Assembly: GCF_041381155.1 (NCBI RefSeq)
Contig: NC_091142.1
Coordinates: 29,614,955-29,678,954 of the forward strand
DNA length: 64,000 bases
Reading direction: 5' to 3'
Source of the DNA: Argopecten irradians
Lineage: Eukaryota > Mollusca > Bivalvia > Pectinida > Pectinidae
A program made the position numbers and the translations under genes. Below are positions 31,089 to 44,343 of this stretch, one piece after another (positions within the stretch are counted from its first letter, which is position 1; every line of letters starts with the position of its first letter). The notes under the pieces are model-generated. The model was not told the origin of the DNA and searched no databases. It saw only the letters and a list, made by a program, of their open reading frames with translations.

Positions 31089-32209
31089 TTTAGTTTATAA
31101 ATTAAGAAATTTTAATTTGCTTTTTTCATTTTTAATGTATTTATTTGTCAAATGATTTTAATTTACTGTTGAAGATGTTCTACAAGGAAGTAAAGGAGAA
31201 TTTGTCAGATTACAGCAAAGTGGTTTTTGTTCAGATATAACCAGACATCTTGTGATTTTTTTGATTTTTTTTTTTTTTGGATGAGTCGCGGTGAAAAGGT
31301 GGGAATTTGTGAGATTTGTTCTCAGGTGAAAATTGCGTCATATGAATGACATATTAAACTATTTGTGTAAGACATGCCAGCAATGTTTGTTTGGAATGTG
31401 AAGAATGAGAGATTATAGAAAATGTAATTAATTTTGTTGTTTTATAAAGTTTCACAAATACTTTTTTTTGCTCTATTCTAGTTCATTTTTGTTTGCCAGT
31501 ATTTATTTAATATACTTAGACTCCTGATAAGATAGTGTCGTTGCAGTTATTTTTAAATTTAGCTATATATCATGAGTTATGATTTTATCTGAGCTTTGGG
31601 AATGAAGCATCATTTGGATACCATTAGCTTACACATGTTATAATGTTTTGTTTCCTAGATCAGAGTGAAATACAATTTAAGTAGTAAGTAGTCAAAAGCT
31701 TAGATTATCTTGCTACATTATTGGTCACAGATAAGTTTATTTGAATTGATCATATGTGTGTGTGCTTAAATTTATATTTGTTTTCATTTCTGTCACCAAA
31801 ACTGGACTTCCAATTATTCATATTTATATAAACTTCAAACATTCAGATTTGTTTTATTTACAAATTACTTTGAAATGTTTTTTCTCTGATTTTCATTTCA
31901 CAAGCTCAATGAATGATGCTATCTATTTTGTTAAACTTCGTATAAATGTTTAAAAATAATTTTGCATTTTAGGAAAAAGAATTTTAAATTGTATTTGTTC
32001 ACAATTAAAGGGTATTTAGTTTTCCTCCATATATCTGTGAGGAACTTAGGACTTGCTTCACATGCAGGGTTTGATATTTATTCAGAATATATTGATATTT
32101 TGTATGATATTCAAATTTTATGTTAATGACAGTAATCTACTGTCTTTATCAGATGTTTAGAAAGAGTGCTACATGTATTGTGTCTCAACATTTTCAGAGT
32201 AATATAGGG

Positions 32210-32395
32210 GTTTTTCGATACCAAAATGATGTGGTTAAGTACAATTTACTGTTGATTAATTCCACATTCCGATGATTGTGAAGTCACAAAAATCACCTCA
32301 GAACATGACATCACAATCACCATAAAATGGGAATAATGGATAGAAAATTGTACATGTATTTTACCCATTTCATTTTGGTATCTTGAAATTGATGT
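32210..32395. mobile_element. Diverged palindromic MITE
   Basis: TTTTTCGATACCAAAATGATG at the left and CATTTCATTTTGGTATCTTG at the right are inverted ends. Inner motifs GTTGATTAAT and GACATCACAATCACC match the 33156 element. Confidence 0.55.
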
Positions 32396-33155
32396 ATTGT
32401 ATGAATATGACAAAATTATTTCCTCTTGATTCAGATTATCTCCCATTATCTTATATTATATCTTTTCATTTATACCTACTTAAAATGTGGGAGGGAATTT
32501 AGTGCTGAACAACTGTTTTGATCGTTTGGCTGAAACAAGTCAGCAAAATGTTTGAAATTCAAAATTAACAATGAAACCATGAGAGAGTATACTGTATACT
32601 AAAATATATAACAACTTTTTCTTGTTGTCACTCGACCAATATTTTTCCTCATTCTTTACACTACCAAAAGTATGTGAGTCAGATTGCACAAGGGAAAGAA
32701 AGAGTATGTGGTAGTAACTGCATGTGAATGTGTATAGTCTTCTTAAGGAAGCTCAGTGGAAAGTGGATGTTTTGTGATGCACATGTGTTATTGATATTTA
32801 TTGCATATAAGCTTGATTTAAATACTGTGTGTCTACAGAAGGTATAATTTTTCAAGAGAGTGAGAGAGGACAATTTTATCAATAATGTCAACATCAAGAT
32901 ATTTCCTTTTAAGTTTAAATATAATTTGTGTTGTTGAAATAACCTCATCTTCCCTTATGGAAGAAATGGACTTTACCATAATTGAGAGACAGCAAAGCCT
33001 ATTATGCAAACTCAGGGATGATGGGTTATTTAGTGAGAAGCTGAAGTAAATAATTTCCTGTTTTTATTATATTTAACAATAAGCATTGCCATTTGATGTA
33101 CACTTTGTATATATATTTTACGTTCTCATGGATGCATTATAACTGTTCAATACAG

Positions 33156-33333
33156 GAGTTTCGAAATCCCAAAACGACGTTGATAAAGTACTATTTACCG
33201 TTGATTAGTCCCACTTTCCGGTGATTATGATGTCGTCATATGAAAAGATATTTGTGACATCATAATCACCGGAAGGTGGGACTAATCAATGGTAGATAGT
33301 ACTTTACCCACGTCGTTTTGGGATCTCGAAACC
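33156..33333. mobile_element. Near-perfect palindromic MITE
   Basis: Arms of about 80 bp flank a loop of about 15 bp. GGAGTTTCGAAATCCC pairs with the inverse at 33318-33333, and GATTAGTCCCACTTTCCGG pairs with CCGGAAGGTGGGACTAATC. As RNA this would be a long hairpin in the probable RPS6KB1 3' UTR. Confidence 0.8.
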
Positions 33334-33479
33334 ATTGTATTAAGACTTTTTCTCCAAATAATATCACATGGAAATTTTTATCTGTAATATTTTCTTACAT
33401 ACCTTTGATGTTTTGAATTATTTTATGTATGTAATTATTCATTGTTTTAGCTTGAACTAGTAATATGATTTAGTCAAAG

Positions 33480-33690
33480 TTCCACATCACCTGTACATGT
33501 AAAGGTCTCTACTTGGGCATATGGAATTGACTGATCCCCAGGCAGTATATAGCCACGCCCCGCATACTTGCAAACGCACATATTTCTATTCAATGAGGGA
33601 GCAAATGTCTTAGAATACACAATACAAAATGTCCATTACTGTGCAGCTGGCTATCCATCAATTACCTGGTACTATCATCAAGCGTTTTTT
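33480..33690. repeat. Dispersed repeat, also present at 56290-57000
   Basis: ATTGACTGATCCCCAGG, TATAGCCACGCCC, TTGCAAACGCA, AATACACAATACAAAATG and CAGCTGGC recur in the same order at 56300-56450, and partly inverted at about 56900-56985. Confidence 0.55.
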
Positions 33691-36322
33691 GTGTTGTTTA
33701 AAAAAACAAAAGGATGTTTTCGATGAAAGGAAAAAACATGACAGTCTTTGTTTTAAAAGACTGAAATAATTGGCTAAATTGAATCAAAGTCTACTAATGG
33801 GGGAAAAAAATAGGAACAAACAACACAGATAAATTTTTCAAGCAGGCCATGTTTACTCTGAAAAACAAGCCTATTTGCGATGGAAGGTTTACACAACCAT
33901 TAACCTGAACCAACTTCCTTTAACAGACTAAATTTTGCAGATTCCATTTCAAAATAGTAAACAATATTTAACGCCACTGCATTTTCATGATCAGAATGGA
34001 AGACATTAATTTGCGCAGGTAAAGTCTTTAAAAATCTACTAAAGTTGTAAAATTGGCGAAGGTAAACCACACTGGAAAGATGGTTAGCTAACAGTACATG
34101 GCCCAATGCAGAGAAAGACCTTGTTTCTAACTGTGACCTGCTAAGGCGAAGGGTACTACAAAATTAGCTCTAAGGTCTAGGGGGATTTCCTCTTCTGAAA
34201 TTGTTGAGACAATTGAAAACTCTTAATTCTTAGCAGATGTTGATCATCTCAAATTTTTCAGCAATAATGATTATAAATTCTTCATATTTTCCTCCTTTTT
34301 TGTTTTGGTCATTTCCCTTTTTTAGGATACATGTATTTCGAAAACCTTGTTCAAGAAAGATACTGTCCTTGATTTTAAATATGATTATCAATGATGTTAT
34401 GGCTGATTATTTGTGTGGGTAAAAAAAATTATACAAGATTTCGACATAGTAAAATTAGAAAATTATTTTCATGAATCCAAAATTTTGCGATCTGACTGAA
34501 AAAGACAACACTGTACCAGTTTCCCATGACTGATCACAGATCAAATGTAAAAGCCTATGTTATTTCAGTACCCTTCACCTAAATTATTTATTTGTTACAT
34601 TGTACAAATGTCAATCATTTCAAAATCATGTGTAAACAAATTGTTGAATCAGCTGAATAACCGTGATAGGTTGTCCACAAAATTGTTGCCAATGGTGAAT
34701 TTTATTTATAATTATTATTTAGAATTAAAGATTATAAAGCAATTGTTGTTTGTTCAGAAAGACTTGTACATGTACATACAAAAGTAGTGAGTGCAAGTTG
34801 TACCATAATTTGTCATAACTTTATTTTGCATTGTAAATATTTGTCTCTTATTTTTCATATAAACGATGTTCACGTAATTTCTCTAGGAAAATCATATAAA
34901 CCTTATACTTATTAATTTCAAAATTCTAAAGTAGATATTTTCCAATTTTCCTTGGTATTCTCAGAAAACTTTTATGGTTAAACATGATCAGTGTCCTTGA
35001 CATAATTTATTTGACAGATTACTTTTATTTTTAAAATTTGATATTTGCTGCTACACTTACAGTATAATTTATAAGATAAATGTTGTTTTGTTATAACTTG
35101 ATTTGAAATAAGTTTTACATGTACAACAATGCCACCTATCAAGGAAAATAATAAAGACTTCAAACTACAATATTTGCTTGTTGTATATAATACAAGAAAC
35201 TTTTATAACATGATAAATTATGTGGTTATATACATATATGTACATGCATACCACATGTAAAAGGGCTTTTCAGGTCACAGTTCACTGTCACTAAAATTAG
35301 TAATGGAAAATGTTTCCACAGGATATCTTCATGTGTAATAGTTCCCTTGAATAATAAAGCTCAAGCTTCAAACTGCCTTCCTAAAACAATATGTTTGATG
35401 GGTCTTAATGGTCATATGACTATTAATAGAACATACTCGTTGTAGAACTGAAGTACAGTCGCTAAAGAGTGTAGCCTTTTTGACCCCTGTGACCTTGAAT
35501 GAAGGTCAAGGTGATTTATTTGAACAAACTTGGTTATGGTTACCCTGGCCTTTCAGTTATTGAGAAGTTGTGTGAATGTAAAGTTTATGGAGGGCATGCC
35601 ACAGACGACGTAATGATGACTACAGGTCATCTCCACCTATAAAGTGTTTGTTTTTGAGGTTCAAAGGTCAAGGTCAGTCCTTTAGTGGATAAAGCTTGGA
35701 ACTTCATAACATTTCCATCAGCAATTATGCTTGAATTGCATGAGATTACTGTCAAGGTTTAAAGATTAATGACACTGTCACTAAAATTAAGAAATTTGCT
35801 TCCTTTCAGTGAATAAAGGTCTGATTTCTTACATTACCTTCGTAAGAAAAAATGTTTGTATCAAAATCGTTTTCCTGTATTAAGGGCAAAGGTAAAGTTC
35901 TTTATAATCTAATTAGTAGTTCAGATATCATTTGTAGAAATTTTAACCTCATAATTATATACATGACATTTTTTATTCACTTAAAGTAATAACAATTAGA
36001 TATTGATAAGAGTTTCATAAATCATTTATTTGCAACAATTAATACAAAACAATTATTATACTTTTAATATCTAATATCAATAAATACATTTTTGCCTCTA
36101 ACTGGTGGAAATTGGGCCACAATGTTACAGTACACATCAGACATATATTACATAAGTTTTCCAGAAATTTTCTTTAATTTGGAAAGTAGACTCCTATTTC
36201 ATATGTCCAACTTTTAGTTTATTTATATGATAAAAAGGTCAAATAATTTATTAAAGAAAATAGTACCGCTACCATTGCTTTAACCTCCAGGAAAATGAGT
36301 TTTTCTCTAGAATGCACCGACA

Positions 36323-36531
36323 TATATTCTGTCTTTGCGTATTACAGAGTTAGCTCCCTTGCAGGTAGAATATATAGGTATCCATTGTGACGTCATTATT
36401 TTGTGAGCGTAATTTACGTCATGTTTTTTTTAATCTGGAAAGAATGACGTTATGCTCGCATACACATGACATAACAATTAATACCTAACCACAAGGGCAG
36501 ATAACTCTGTAATATGCAAATACAGAATATC
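36323..36531. mobile_element. Palindromic MITE
   Basis: The left arm TATTCTGTCTTTGCGTATTA with CAGAGTTAGCTCCCTTG pairs with CAAGGGCAGATAACTCTG and AATATGCAAATACAGAATA on the right. The interior has GTGACGTCA and TTTACGTCA. Confidence 0.7.
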
Positions 36532-37494
36532 AAATCAGAACAGTTTTTGTCATCAGCTTTTTTAAAATCTAAAGAGTATTACTACAATGTATCCCCTAAA
36601 AATTTATATGTTCATAATAATAAACAATATCTTTAAATATTCACCTCTTCAAAATTGATAAAATAATTTCAAAGTGCTACACATGTAGTGTGTCTACTAA
36701 TAAAAGTAATTTAAAAGCATTAATTAACTTTTGTAGCATTCTGAACAAAATTATTCAAATCATTTTGTACTCTCTGAATAAATCATTTACTGACTGCTTA
36801 CACTTTTGTGAAAGTCAATGGATTCTTCTCAGGGTAATAAACTAATTACAACAAAGAAATGTTGTATAGTATATACAAGTTTCAAAGTATAATACAATTT
36901 GAAGGCTACCTAGAAAAAAGTAAACCCTAAATAAATTTCCATTCATCCCAACTGATTCAGTATTGAATATCAAAATCATCTGTTCATGGCTTCATTTACT
37001 GAGTACTACATATACATCAGGCAATGGAGGCAACAAAGAAGCCATGAACTGATCACTTTTAATCAGATTAATGCTGGAATTTATCTAAAGCATATAACAA
37101 AAAATTAATATCGATATTAAATATTTTGATAACTGAAAAAAAAGTTTCCAAAAGAAGTTGAATTGTGACCAATTAGGCAAACGAGAGAAATCAAGGAAAA
37201 TACACAATATAACAAAAAAAAAAAATTTGTTAACATTATTAAATGTTAATGAATTTCAATGTTGGAGATTTATAATCACAAACTGTTACAACATAAATCT
37301 GGCACTGTTTATTACCATTATAATACCATAATATCAAGGTAAACAATGTTTAATACACAAAAACAAACGATCACCAATACTTCAAAATACATGCGAGAGA
37401 ATCAAATTTCAAGCCAGGTTGAATTAGACAAGTAATTTAAATCATCATCACATTTTGTCTTACCATAAAAGTAATTGAAAAGTTGAATTATGAT

Positions 37495-37625
37495 TTTTCA
37501 AATTCTGTTTTTGCGTATTTTAGAGCTATCAGAGTAATACTTGTCAGAAAAATAATGACATCACAATCGATACCTAAATGCAAGGGCAATTAACTCTGTA
37601 TGTAATATGCTATGATGGAATATCA
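37495..37625. mobile_element. Diverged copy of the 36323 MITE family
   Basis: ATTCTGTTTTTGCGTATTTT at the left and GCAAGGGCAATTAACTCTG at the right match the ends of the 36323 element, with a shortened interior. Confidence 0.55.
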
Positions 37626-38391
37626 AGTATATGTATTCATGACTTCAATATAAAAATTGCATTCATTTCAAAGAGATTTTTTGGAGTTGGTTGTCGAACT
37701 TAGACCGAGGTTTAAAATGCTGTCAGTTTAAAGATACAAGCACTCTTATCATCAATGATTGATTGATGGTATGTAAAAGCTCACCTGCAGGTTCTTCCAC
37801 TGTAAATCATTTTTAATAATTACTTTTGCATGAATTTCAATAAAAAATATCAAAGAGCTCTGGATACCAATGCTTACAAAGGCGTGACTGTCACATCTAA
37901 ATAAGATATTTATAAAATTAAGTACCCGGTACTTATGAATATATCTGAATACATAGTCATCCAGAAATCTCCGGATTCAATATTTGACAACACATGTACC
38001 TTGAGAAACATAGAAAACCTACCTGTTTATACATATACCAATAACCACTTACTGAGTAATTCATGAACAAAATCTGAGATCTACTCTAGATAGTATTTAA
38101 TTTTATATATTTAAAGACAGCAACAAATATGTTGTGTCGGCAGAACTGACATCACAATGACAATAATTAATAATCACAAGAGTAGGCTTTCTCTTTGCAT
38201 CTTCACTTTTTAATAGAAATGAAAATATACATTTTCATCAACAAGTCGTGAATTATCAAAGTAAAAAAAAAATTTTTTTTAAAAATGTCATAATAAGTCA
38301 ACAATTTTCCAGTCTCTCTGCATTCATCACTTACATGCTATCAAATATTCTTGCGCTTGGAAAAACATTTCCTTAATAATTGTATTTTCCT

Positions 38392-41300
38392 TTATGCAAT
38401 AAGTAAATAGAAAAGGAAGAGCACAGCTACCCAAAGAAACACTTTTGACAGGAATTGTTCTTCACGGTTCTGTGGTGAGCCAGGAGGGGCTGGAACAGAG
38501 AAATATCAAAATTTACACTTGATATTGAAATTTACTGAAACAATTATATAAACTAAAAAAAATCTGTCAAGTATTTCATGGCTGAGACTTAACTTAATAA
38601 AATGGGTTTTTTTTTAAAAATCATTGATTGTAAAATGTGGAAAGGTTCAAAATGATATTAAGTTTTGTCTTTTGATTTACAAGTTGATAATTAAACAAAT
38701 GCATTTTTCAGTGGTTAAAACTAATTCATTTTTTTGTAAGTGACAAAATATTTTATTTTCTCAAACAATTTCATTTTTCACAGGTCCCCACAGTTTCTTT
38801 TTCCCATGAAAAGAATTTTTTTCCCTTTCTGAATAGTAGTTCAATGTATACCTGGGCCCGGTCGTCCATCATTAAAATTAAATGTTGAGGCGAAAATTCC
38901 AAAAGGAAAAGCACCAATTCCAAATGACATATGAAATCCTCCATCTCCAAAACCAAATCCCTATATTCATAAAGTAAATACAAATTAGATTAAAAAAAAT
39001 TGAAGAAAGGCAACATTAATTTACATCTGAAAGTATCATACTGATAACTCTTGGCTAGCTAATTAGATATTCAGCATATTCCTGAGGTGTACTATTTAAA
39101 CAGTATCTCAATAATAAATGCAGAATTATAATTATAAACACATACAACTACACACAACATTACTTTTCAAGTTTATAGTGAGCTTTTGATGGCTATACTG
39201 TCCATCTAGGTCACTTTAACTTTGGCGTTAGGTGGCGCGACTATGTCACACGTATATAAATCAGTTTTGATCAAATTCAACAGTGATTCTCTATAGTTGC
39301 CACAAAACAATGCAGTCTGTACATACCCCTCCTTGATTTTCTGGTTCAGATCTTTGACCTGCTGGTCGGGGTGGCAGTTTTTCCCTGTGAAGAACAAAGG
39401 AAAATGATTCAAAGTTATATAGAGAAAAAGGAATCTTGAATACTGTAAATGTACATATTTTAGCAGTAGTTATGAAGCGATAATTCATGTACAGCATTAA
39501 GTTTTGTAAAGGGGTTATTCAGATATTGAACCATCAAATTGTGCTAAAACCTTTGGTTTACTATCTAATCTCAGTCTTAAACTCAACTGATTAAGCTTAA
39601 AGTTCTCTCTAGTCGAGAGGTATAATGCGACTTGTTTGACCAGGGTTACATAAACATAATACACTGTAATGACAGTATGTTTGTCAGTGTGTCACCATGC
39701 TTTACCTTGGGTCCTGTTGGTTGCTGGAACCTCTACCATACACAGGAATCACTTTGTCTTTCCCAATTCCAGCTTTACATACTGGACACATCTGTCTCTG
39801 TGGTCGGGTCTCTAACCACTGGTGCAGGCATGGCCAGCTATATTGATATAAAAAAATAAATAAACTATTTTCTTAAAAACATCAGTGGGGTTAAATATCA
39901 AGTTAATCAAAATCAATAATTGGGGATCGGCTGGGTAGTAAAACAGCTAGGTCATGAACTTGTCATTCTTTCAGTTTTGTCATATGGTTGACACTCTACC
40001 ATTTGCTGTAAGGAAAATTGCCCCAGCCAAAACAGAAGTCATCACTTGTCCTTCAACACAGAGAAACCAAGCCTGATCCAGATAATGCCAATGCTATCTA
40101 TAGTACTGTAGCTACGGATCCTGGCCCGTAATTCTCAAAACAAACTAAAGTAAAAAACTGACTTTTAAAGTCATAAATTTTCATATAAGTTACATAAGGA
40201 GAAAAACTTTGATCTTGCTATTACTCTAGTGATTAAGCTACCTCGCCACTGATAGCTAAGTAAATTTTTCCCTGTTTAGGACTCGGAGCCTACCATAAGT
40301 TGTACAGAGAAAATGAAGAGGTTAGTCCAGGGTTTTGACTAATGATCAGAACCTCTGAATACAAGCTGTATGCTCTGTGTAGTGAGCTCTAGCTACTTAT
40401 TCACCGATGATCTACCAACCAATATATAACTTAAGTCACAAACAACTCATAAGTTTGCATATCCTCTGCTAAGTGAACTCACAATGCTTAAAATCGTCAG
40501 GGATCAGCAGCCTTGAAAATTTTGTAACAGGAGTGGAGAAAATGTAGTGACCAGACTTGGGTTTGAATGCAGGACCTCTAAACACTAGCTTGATGCTCTA
40601 TTGATTGAGCTACTGGCAACCCCTAATTGTATTGTCACACCAGCTATTCCAATCATCAGTGAAGAGCAAGGTAACTCAATTTGTAGAGCATCCGGTCGGC
40701 CAGTTTTGAACCATAGGATGGCCGCTACATCTTCTCTTCTACTGTTACTGTTAGACTGTTACACTACAATAATAGCTACATTTTCATGTAGGTATTCTAT
40801 GGTAACAGGAGAGGAGAAAATGTAGCGGCCAGACCAAGATTCGAATACGGAACCGAATATTCTACTGTTGAGCTATCTAGTCACCGATGATCAACCCACA
40901 GGGACCTGGCATGAAAATTTTTAACCAATAGTATACATATATATATTATAGTTTCAAGGGTATGAACTAGGCGGTCGGAAAAAACAGACCTATTTTTTTT
41001 AAACCTTGATTATTTTAATAAATTAGTTCTATACAACATTGATGGACATCTTACATTAAAGAGAAATAATTTAATTTACGGTGACGGTTAATGTAACAGA
41101 GCTACACGATGTTTAAATGGAGTTTTTACAAAGTACGGGTCATGACACCTCCAAAGGAGATTGTGGATGAATACAGTTATGGGTACTGTTTACCACCACA
41201 AGCTTAGATTTTGTGATTTTGGCTTGGTTTTTGAGGTACCCGTTAGAGCCGAGACGACATTTCGACCGGACAGGGAAATGTCTACCTAGCAATTTTTTCG

Positions 41301-41819
41301 TAAATTTACCGATTCATCAAGCCATAACTTCGTCAATACTTGGCCAATTTTATTCATCAAGCACTCAATGGAAATAAAATTATTTCTCTTTAGGGTAAGA
41401 TATCCGTCAATGTTGTATAGAACCCATTTATTAAAATAATCTCTGTTTTAAAAAAATAGGTCAGTTTATCTAGACCGCCGAGTTCATACCCTTGATACTA
41501 TAATATATATATATATATATATACTGTTAGTTTCAAGAAAATCGTGCCAGGTCCCTGTGGATCAACCCAGTCCAATCCTACTACACTTTTTTTTGGTCAC
41601 AGATATCAAAATGAGGAATGAAACATAAAGTTAATTCAAACTAACAATAATTTACCACAATAAATCGTACCAAAATAAATGTCCACACATGCTGACAACC
41701 GGATCACGTGCCGTATCCAAACAAATATTGCACTCATAAAATGTCCCTGCATCCGTGTCTGCGGAATCTGCTCCACCTGGAGGCGTGGTGCCTCCCTCGG
41801 CTCCTGTTGGCGTCGCCAT
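38392..41819 (-). CDS. RNF185: RNF185-like membrane RING-type E3 ubiquitin ligase, complete, 5 exons, 181 aa
   Basis: Endoplasmic-reticulum (and reportedly mitochondrial) E3 ligase of the RNF5/RNF185 family, working in ER-associated degradation (family knowledge). Exons in transcription order: 41819-41671, 39837-39706, 39384-39327, 38960-38852, 38489-38392, all AG/GT with agreeing phases (546 nt). The RING-HC is complete: C30, C33, C45, H47, C50, C53, C67, C70, with [16 protein letters not shown] and MCPVCKAGI. Then come [38 protein letters not shown] and a C-terminal hydrophobic helix [16 protein letters not shown] ending the protein. The second segment and tail fit RNF185 (192 aa in human) better than RNF5 (180 aa); invertebrates may have a single gene for both. 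Introns 1 and 2 are larger and carry SINE and foldback debris. Confidence 0.95.
40540..40890. mobile_element. Cluster of tRNA-like SINE fragments
   Basis: Three box A/box B-like pieces: minus strand about 40540-40620 (GTAGCTCAATCAATAGAGC, then CATTCAAACCC), plus strand about 40661-40735 (TAACTCAATTTGTAGAGC, then TTTTGAACC), and minus strand about 40815-40885 (TTCGAAT, then AGCTCAACAG inverse). They share GGAGAAAATGTAG tails. None folds into a convincing tRNA. Confidence 0.5.
40897..41559. mobile_element. Foldback element with CACAGGGACCTGGCA ends
   Basis: It starts CACAGGGACCTGGCA and ends with the inverse TGCCAGGTCCCTGTG. GATCAACC, or up to GATCAACCCA, flanks both sides (40889 and 41560): an 8-10 bp target duplication inside an older SINE. 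Arms extend about 170 bp (for example GTTCTATACAACATTGA against its inverse near 41412). An (AT)n run lies at about 41501-41522. RNF185 intron 1. Confidence 0.75.
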
Positions 41820-42481
41820 ATTAGATATTCTGTTTTACACCTGAACTCTTTAACGATACTATGCTATACACGCCATAATTCCGCAAAATGAAGGCAAAAC
41901 TCGGATCTCTACTTCATTATGCTCATGTCACGTCAAAATAAGATTTCCTCAGAAAGTTCCGGAAGTTACTGTGTTGACGTATTACTACTCATGCGCAATA
42001 AACATGGTAAGGGAGATAATAAATCCTAGGTGTCAGACAAGTAAATTAAAACCAGAGATAGTGTATAATCGGAGATATAATTGGAAATGACATCTTTAAT
42101 ATTCATTCCAATATTTCTGTTGAACATTATCAAATGATGAAAAAATGTGCAAATTAATATGAAATATCCAGGATCGTTTGTTTATAAACTGCATAATTAT
42201 AATATAATTTATATCGACACAACTCCGATGTACAAATACAAAGGCCGCCCTCGATCGATGTTAATGTTTTTGGTGCAAATTCATCAATCGGCAAATAATA
42301 CGTATTGGAACAGTACTTCCATGAATAGATTAAAATAATCATGCGACTACAGCGCCACCTTTTATAAGTTTTACGCTCGATTCCTACTTGTGCGCCTAAT
42401 GTATCATAGTTAATTAATACAAATGCCAAAGATAAATTATTTTGGTGTAATAACATAGTATTTGGTATTATCTTTTTAACG

Positions 42482-44343
42482 CAGGCGCGGATTCAAGGGG
42501 GGGCGGACCCGGCGTACGCCCCCCCTAAAATAGGAGAGAGAGAAAAAGAAAAAGGAAAAAGAAGGGAAAAAGAAAGAGGGGATGGAAGGAAAAGAAGGAA
42601 GAAAGAAAAAAAAGAGGGAGAAAGGGAAAAAATTAAGGAATTAGATAAAGAGTGAGAATTAGACAGAAAGCTCCATTTCCTACCATTACCGTTTGATGTT
42701 ATCATTTTAAAATCTAAATGTATTCGACTTTGTGGTACATACATGCATGAACATACTTGTATCCAGGCACAATGGAATAATTATATATTTTTTTTTCGTG
42801 TAAGTTTAGGTTTTATCTCCATCGCTTAAAAGGTACAATGTAAATCCCTTCAAGTATTTACTTTTTCCAAAAAAAAAAAACCCGATAAAATCCCAATATA
42901 TTAGATAATTTATTGTCATTGATATTCAATATTGACAGGTTATATCTCGATATCCTTAGCAATAAAAGAAAAGGGGGAGGGGTGGGTGGAAGAAATTGTA
43001 GCTGGCCATGAGTCTTCGCTGGTTGACTATATGTCATGCCCTTCGTTTTCCAGGTTGTAAATGATATATTACACATTTTTGAATAAGCATTAAAGTCCTG
43101 TATTAAATCCGACTATCAATTCACAAATGTGTGCGTACTTTCAAAACGCCAGTTACAAGATCACTACTGACGCCGAATGCTTCTAGAAGCCTTTTATTTG
43201 TCCTAAGAAAATGTATGTAAAGAAAAAAGTGGAATGCGACAGAAAATGAGAGCCTCTAGGGTCTGGGTGTACTCCATGGCCAGATGCCTTCCTTTTTTGT
43301 TTCAATAAAAACATATTTTTTTATAACGATAATGTTATAAGATAGGCAAACGATGTTAAAAAATTAATACACATGACAAAAGGCTCCCTATTAGAAAACA
43401 GGATGATAGCAATAGTTCCTGGCACCGTATGGCCATAGACAAGACCACTAGCCTTCTTTTCTTTCGTTGTCCAATACACGAATTATAAAGATTGTGTAAG
43501 TTAGGGAAAATGAATTATCTAATCTGACAGATAATGTATAAAAGTAAAAGCTTATATCGTTAAAAAGTTCACATACACTTTCATTAGTCCTATAAAAACC
43601 TTCAATAGGCGACCCCTAGCTGCAATATTGTAGCTCAAAAGACTTTTAGACTGAAAATTGTGTCTTCTTTAGAGCTACAATTGTTCCCTGTTACTTCAAA
43701 ACCTTCAAAAAAGTATGAAAAACTGTGCCCGAGTGATTTTCGGAGGCAGTGCTCCACTACGATACATATAGGGACCAATTCGTACCCGGCCTAAAGGCAT
43801 AGTAGGCCGGGTACGTATATTCGTTCTAGGCGGCCCCCAGACCCCCATCCCTTTCTTTGCTTCGTGCCTCTATGAATAGATATTCAGATTTTTGGCAGTG
43901 CAATTCTGTAACTTTATATTCAAAATATGACATTAGACGTCAAAAATAATAAACGAACATTTTTACATGGCTTCAATTATTTTTTGGAAAAAGTGTACAT
44001 TTGTTTGAGGGCTTCTGGGGGCCTAGGCGGCCCCCACCCAGACCCCCGCCCTTCTTCGCTTAAGTCCATATAAATATTAAGATTTTGATATTGCAATTCT
44101 GTAAGTAAAAAAAAAAAATCAAAACTTCAAATAAAAAATATGACACTTGACACGAAAACCATAAATAAACATCCATAAATGGCTTCAATTATTTTCTGGA
44201 AAATGTGTTCATGAAATCCTCAGAATGCAGGATTTTGCACCATTTATTCGAGAGCTTCTGGGGGCCTAGGCGGCCCCCAGACCCCTCGCCTGATTTGCTT
44301 TGTCCCACGCCCCCTCTAACCTCAAAACCTAAATCCGCCCCTG
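42482..44343. mobile_element. hAT-like non-autonomous element
   Basis: The left end CAGGCGCGGATTCA and the right end, whose inverse is CAGGGGCGGATTTAGG, form imperfect TIRs of the CAGGGGCGGAT type seen in hAT elements. A purine-rich stretch lies at 42530-42655. About 200-bp internal units repeat near 43830, 44025 and 44265, each with GGGGGCCTAGGCGGCCCCC or a variant. A clean 8-bp target duplication is not visible, so the left and right ends could belong to two elements. Confidence 0.5.
43610..43840. repeat. Repeat module shared with 45085-45608
   Basis: AGCTGCAATATTGTAGCTCA, TAGAGCTACAATTG, CGAGTGATTTTCGGAGGCAG, GACCAATTCGTACCCGGCC and GTAGGCCGGGTA occur here and again at 45085-45155 plus 45495-45608. 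There they are separated by about 340 bp of other sequence. Confidence 0.75.

Larger units (their letters stand above)
31089..35175 (+). other. Probable RPS6KB1 3' UTR, with candidate poly(A) signal
   Basis: No coding sequence is seen. AATAAA at 35150-35155 is followed by GT-rich TTTGCTTGTTG about 20 nt on, a good poly(A) context, which would make a 3' UTR of about 4 kb. Within it lie two palindromic MITEs (32210, 33156) and a dispersed repeat (33480). Cleavage could occur earlier. Confidence 0.45.
35176..38391. other. Convergent intergenic region between RPS6KB1 and RNF185
   Basis: No gene is supported. It holds a diffuse repeat with GACCTTGAATGAAGGTCAAGG (35490-35515, again GGTCAAGGTCA at about 35665) and two copies of a palindromic MITE (36323 and 37495). 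The left part of RNF185's 3' UTR probably lies in its right portion. Confidence 0.5.

Noticed and set aside
39206-39497. Two overlapping open frames near RNF185 exon 3
   Set aside because: Both run past the exon 3 splice sites; only 39384-39327 is supported by phase and similarity.
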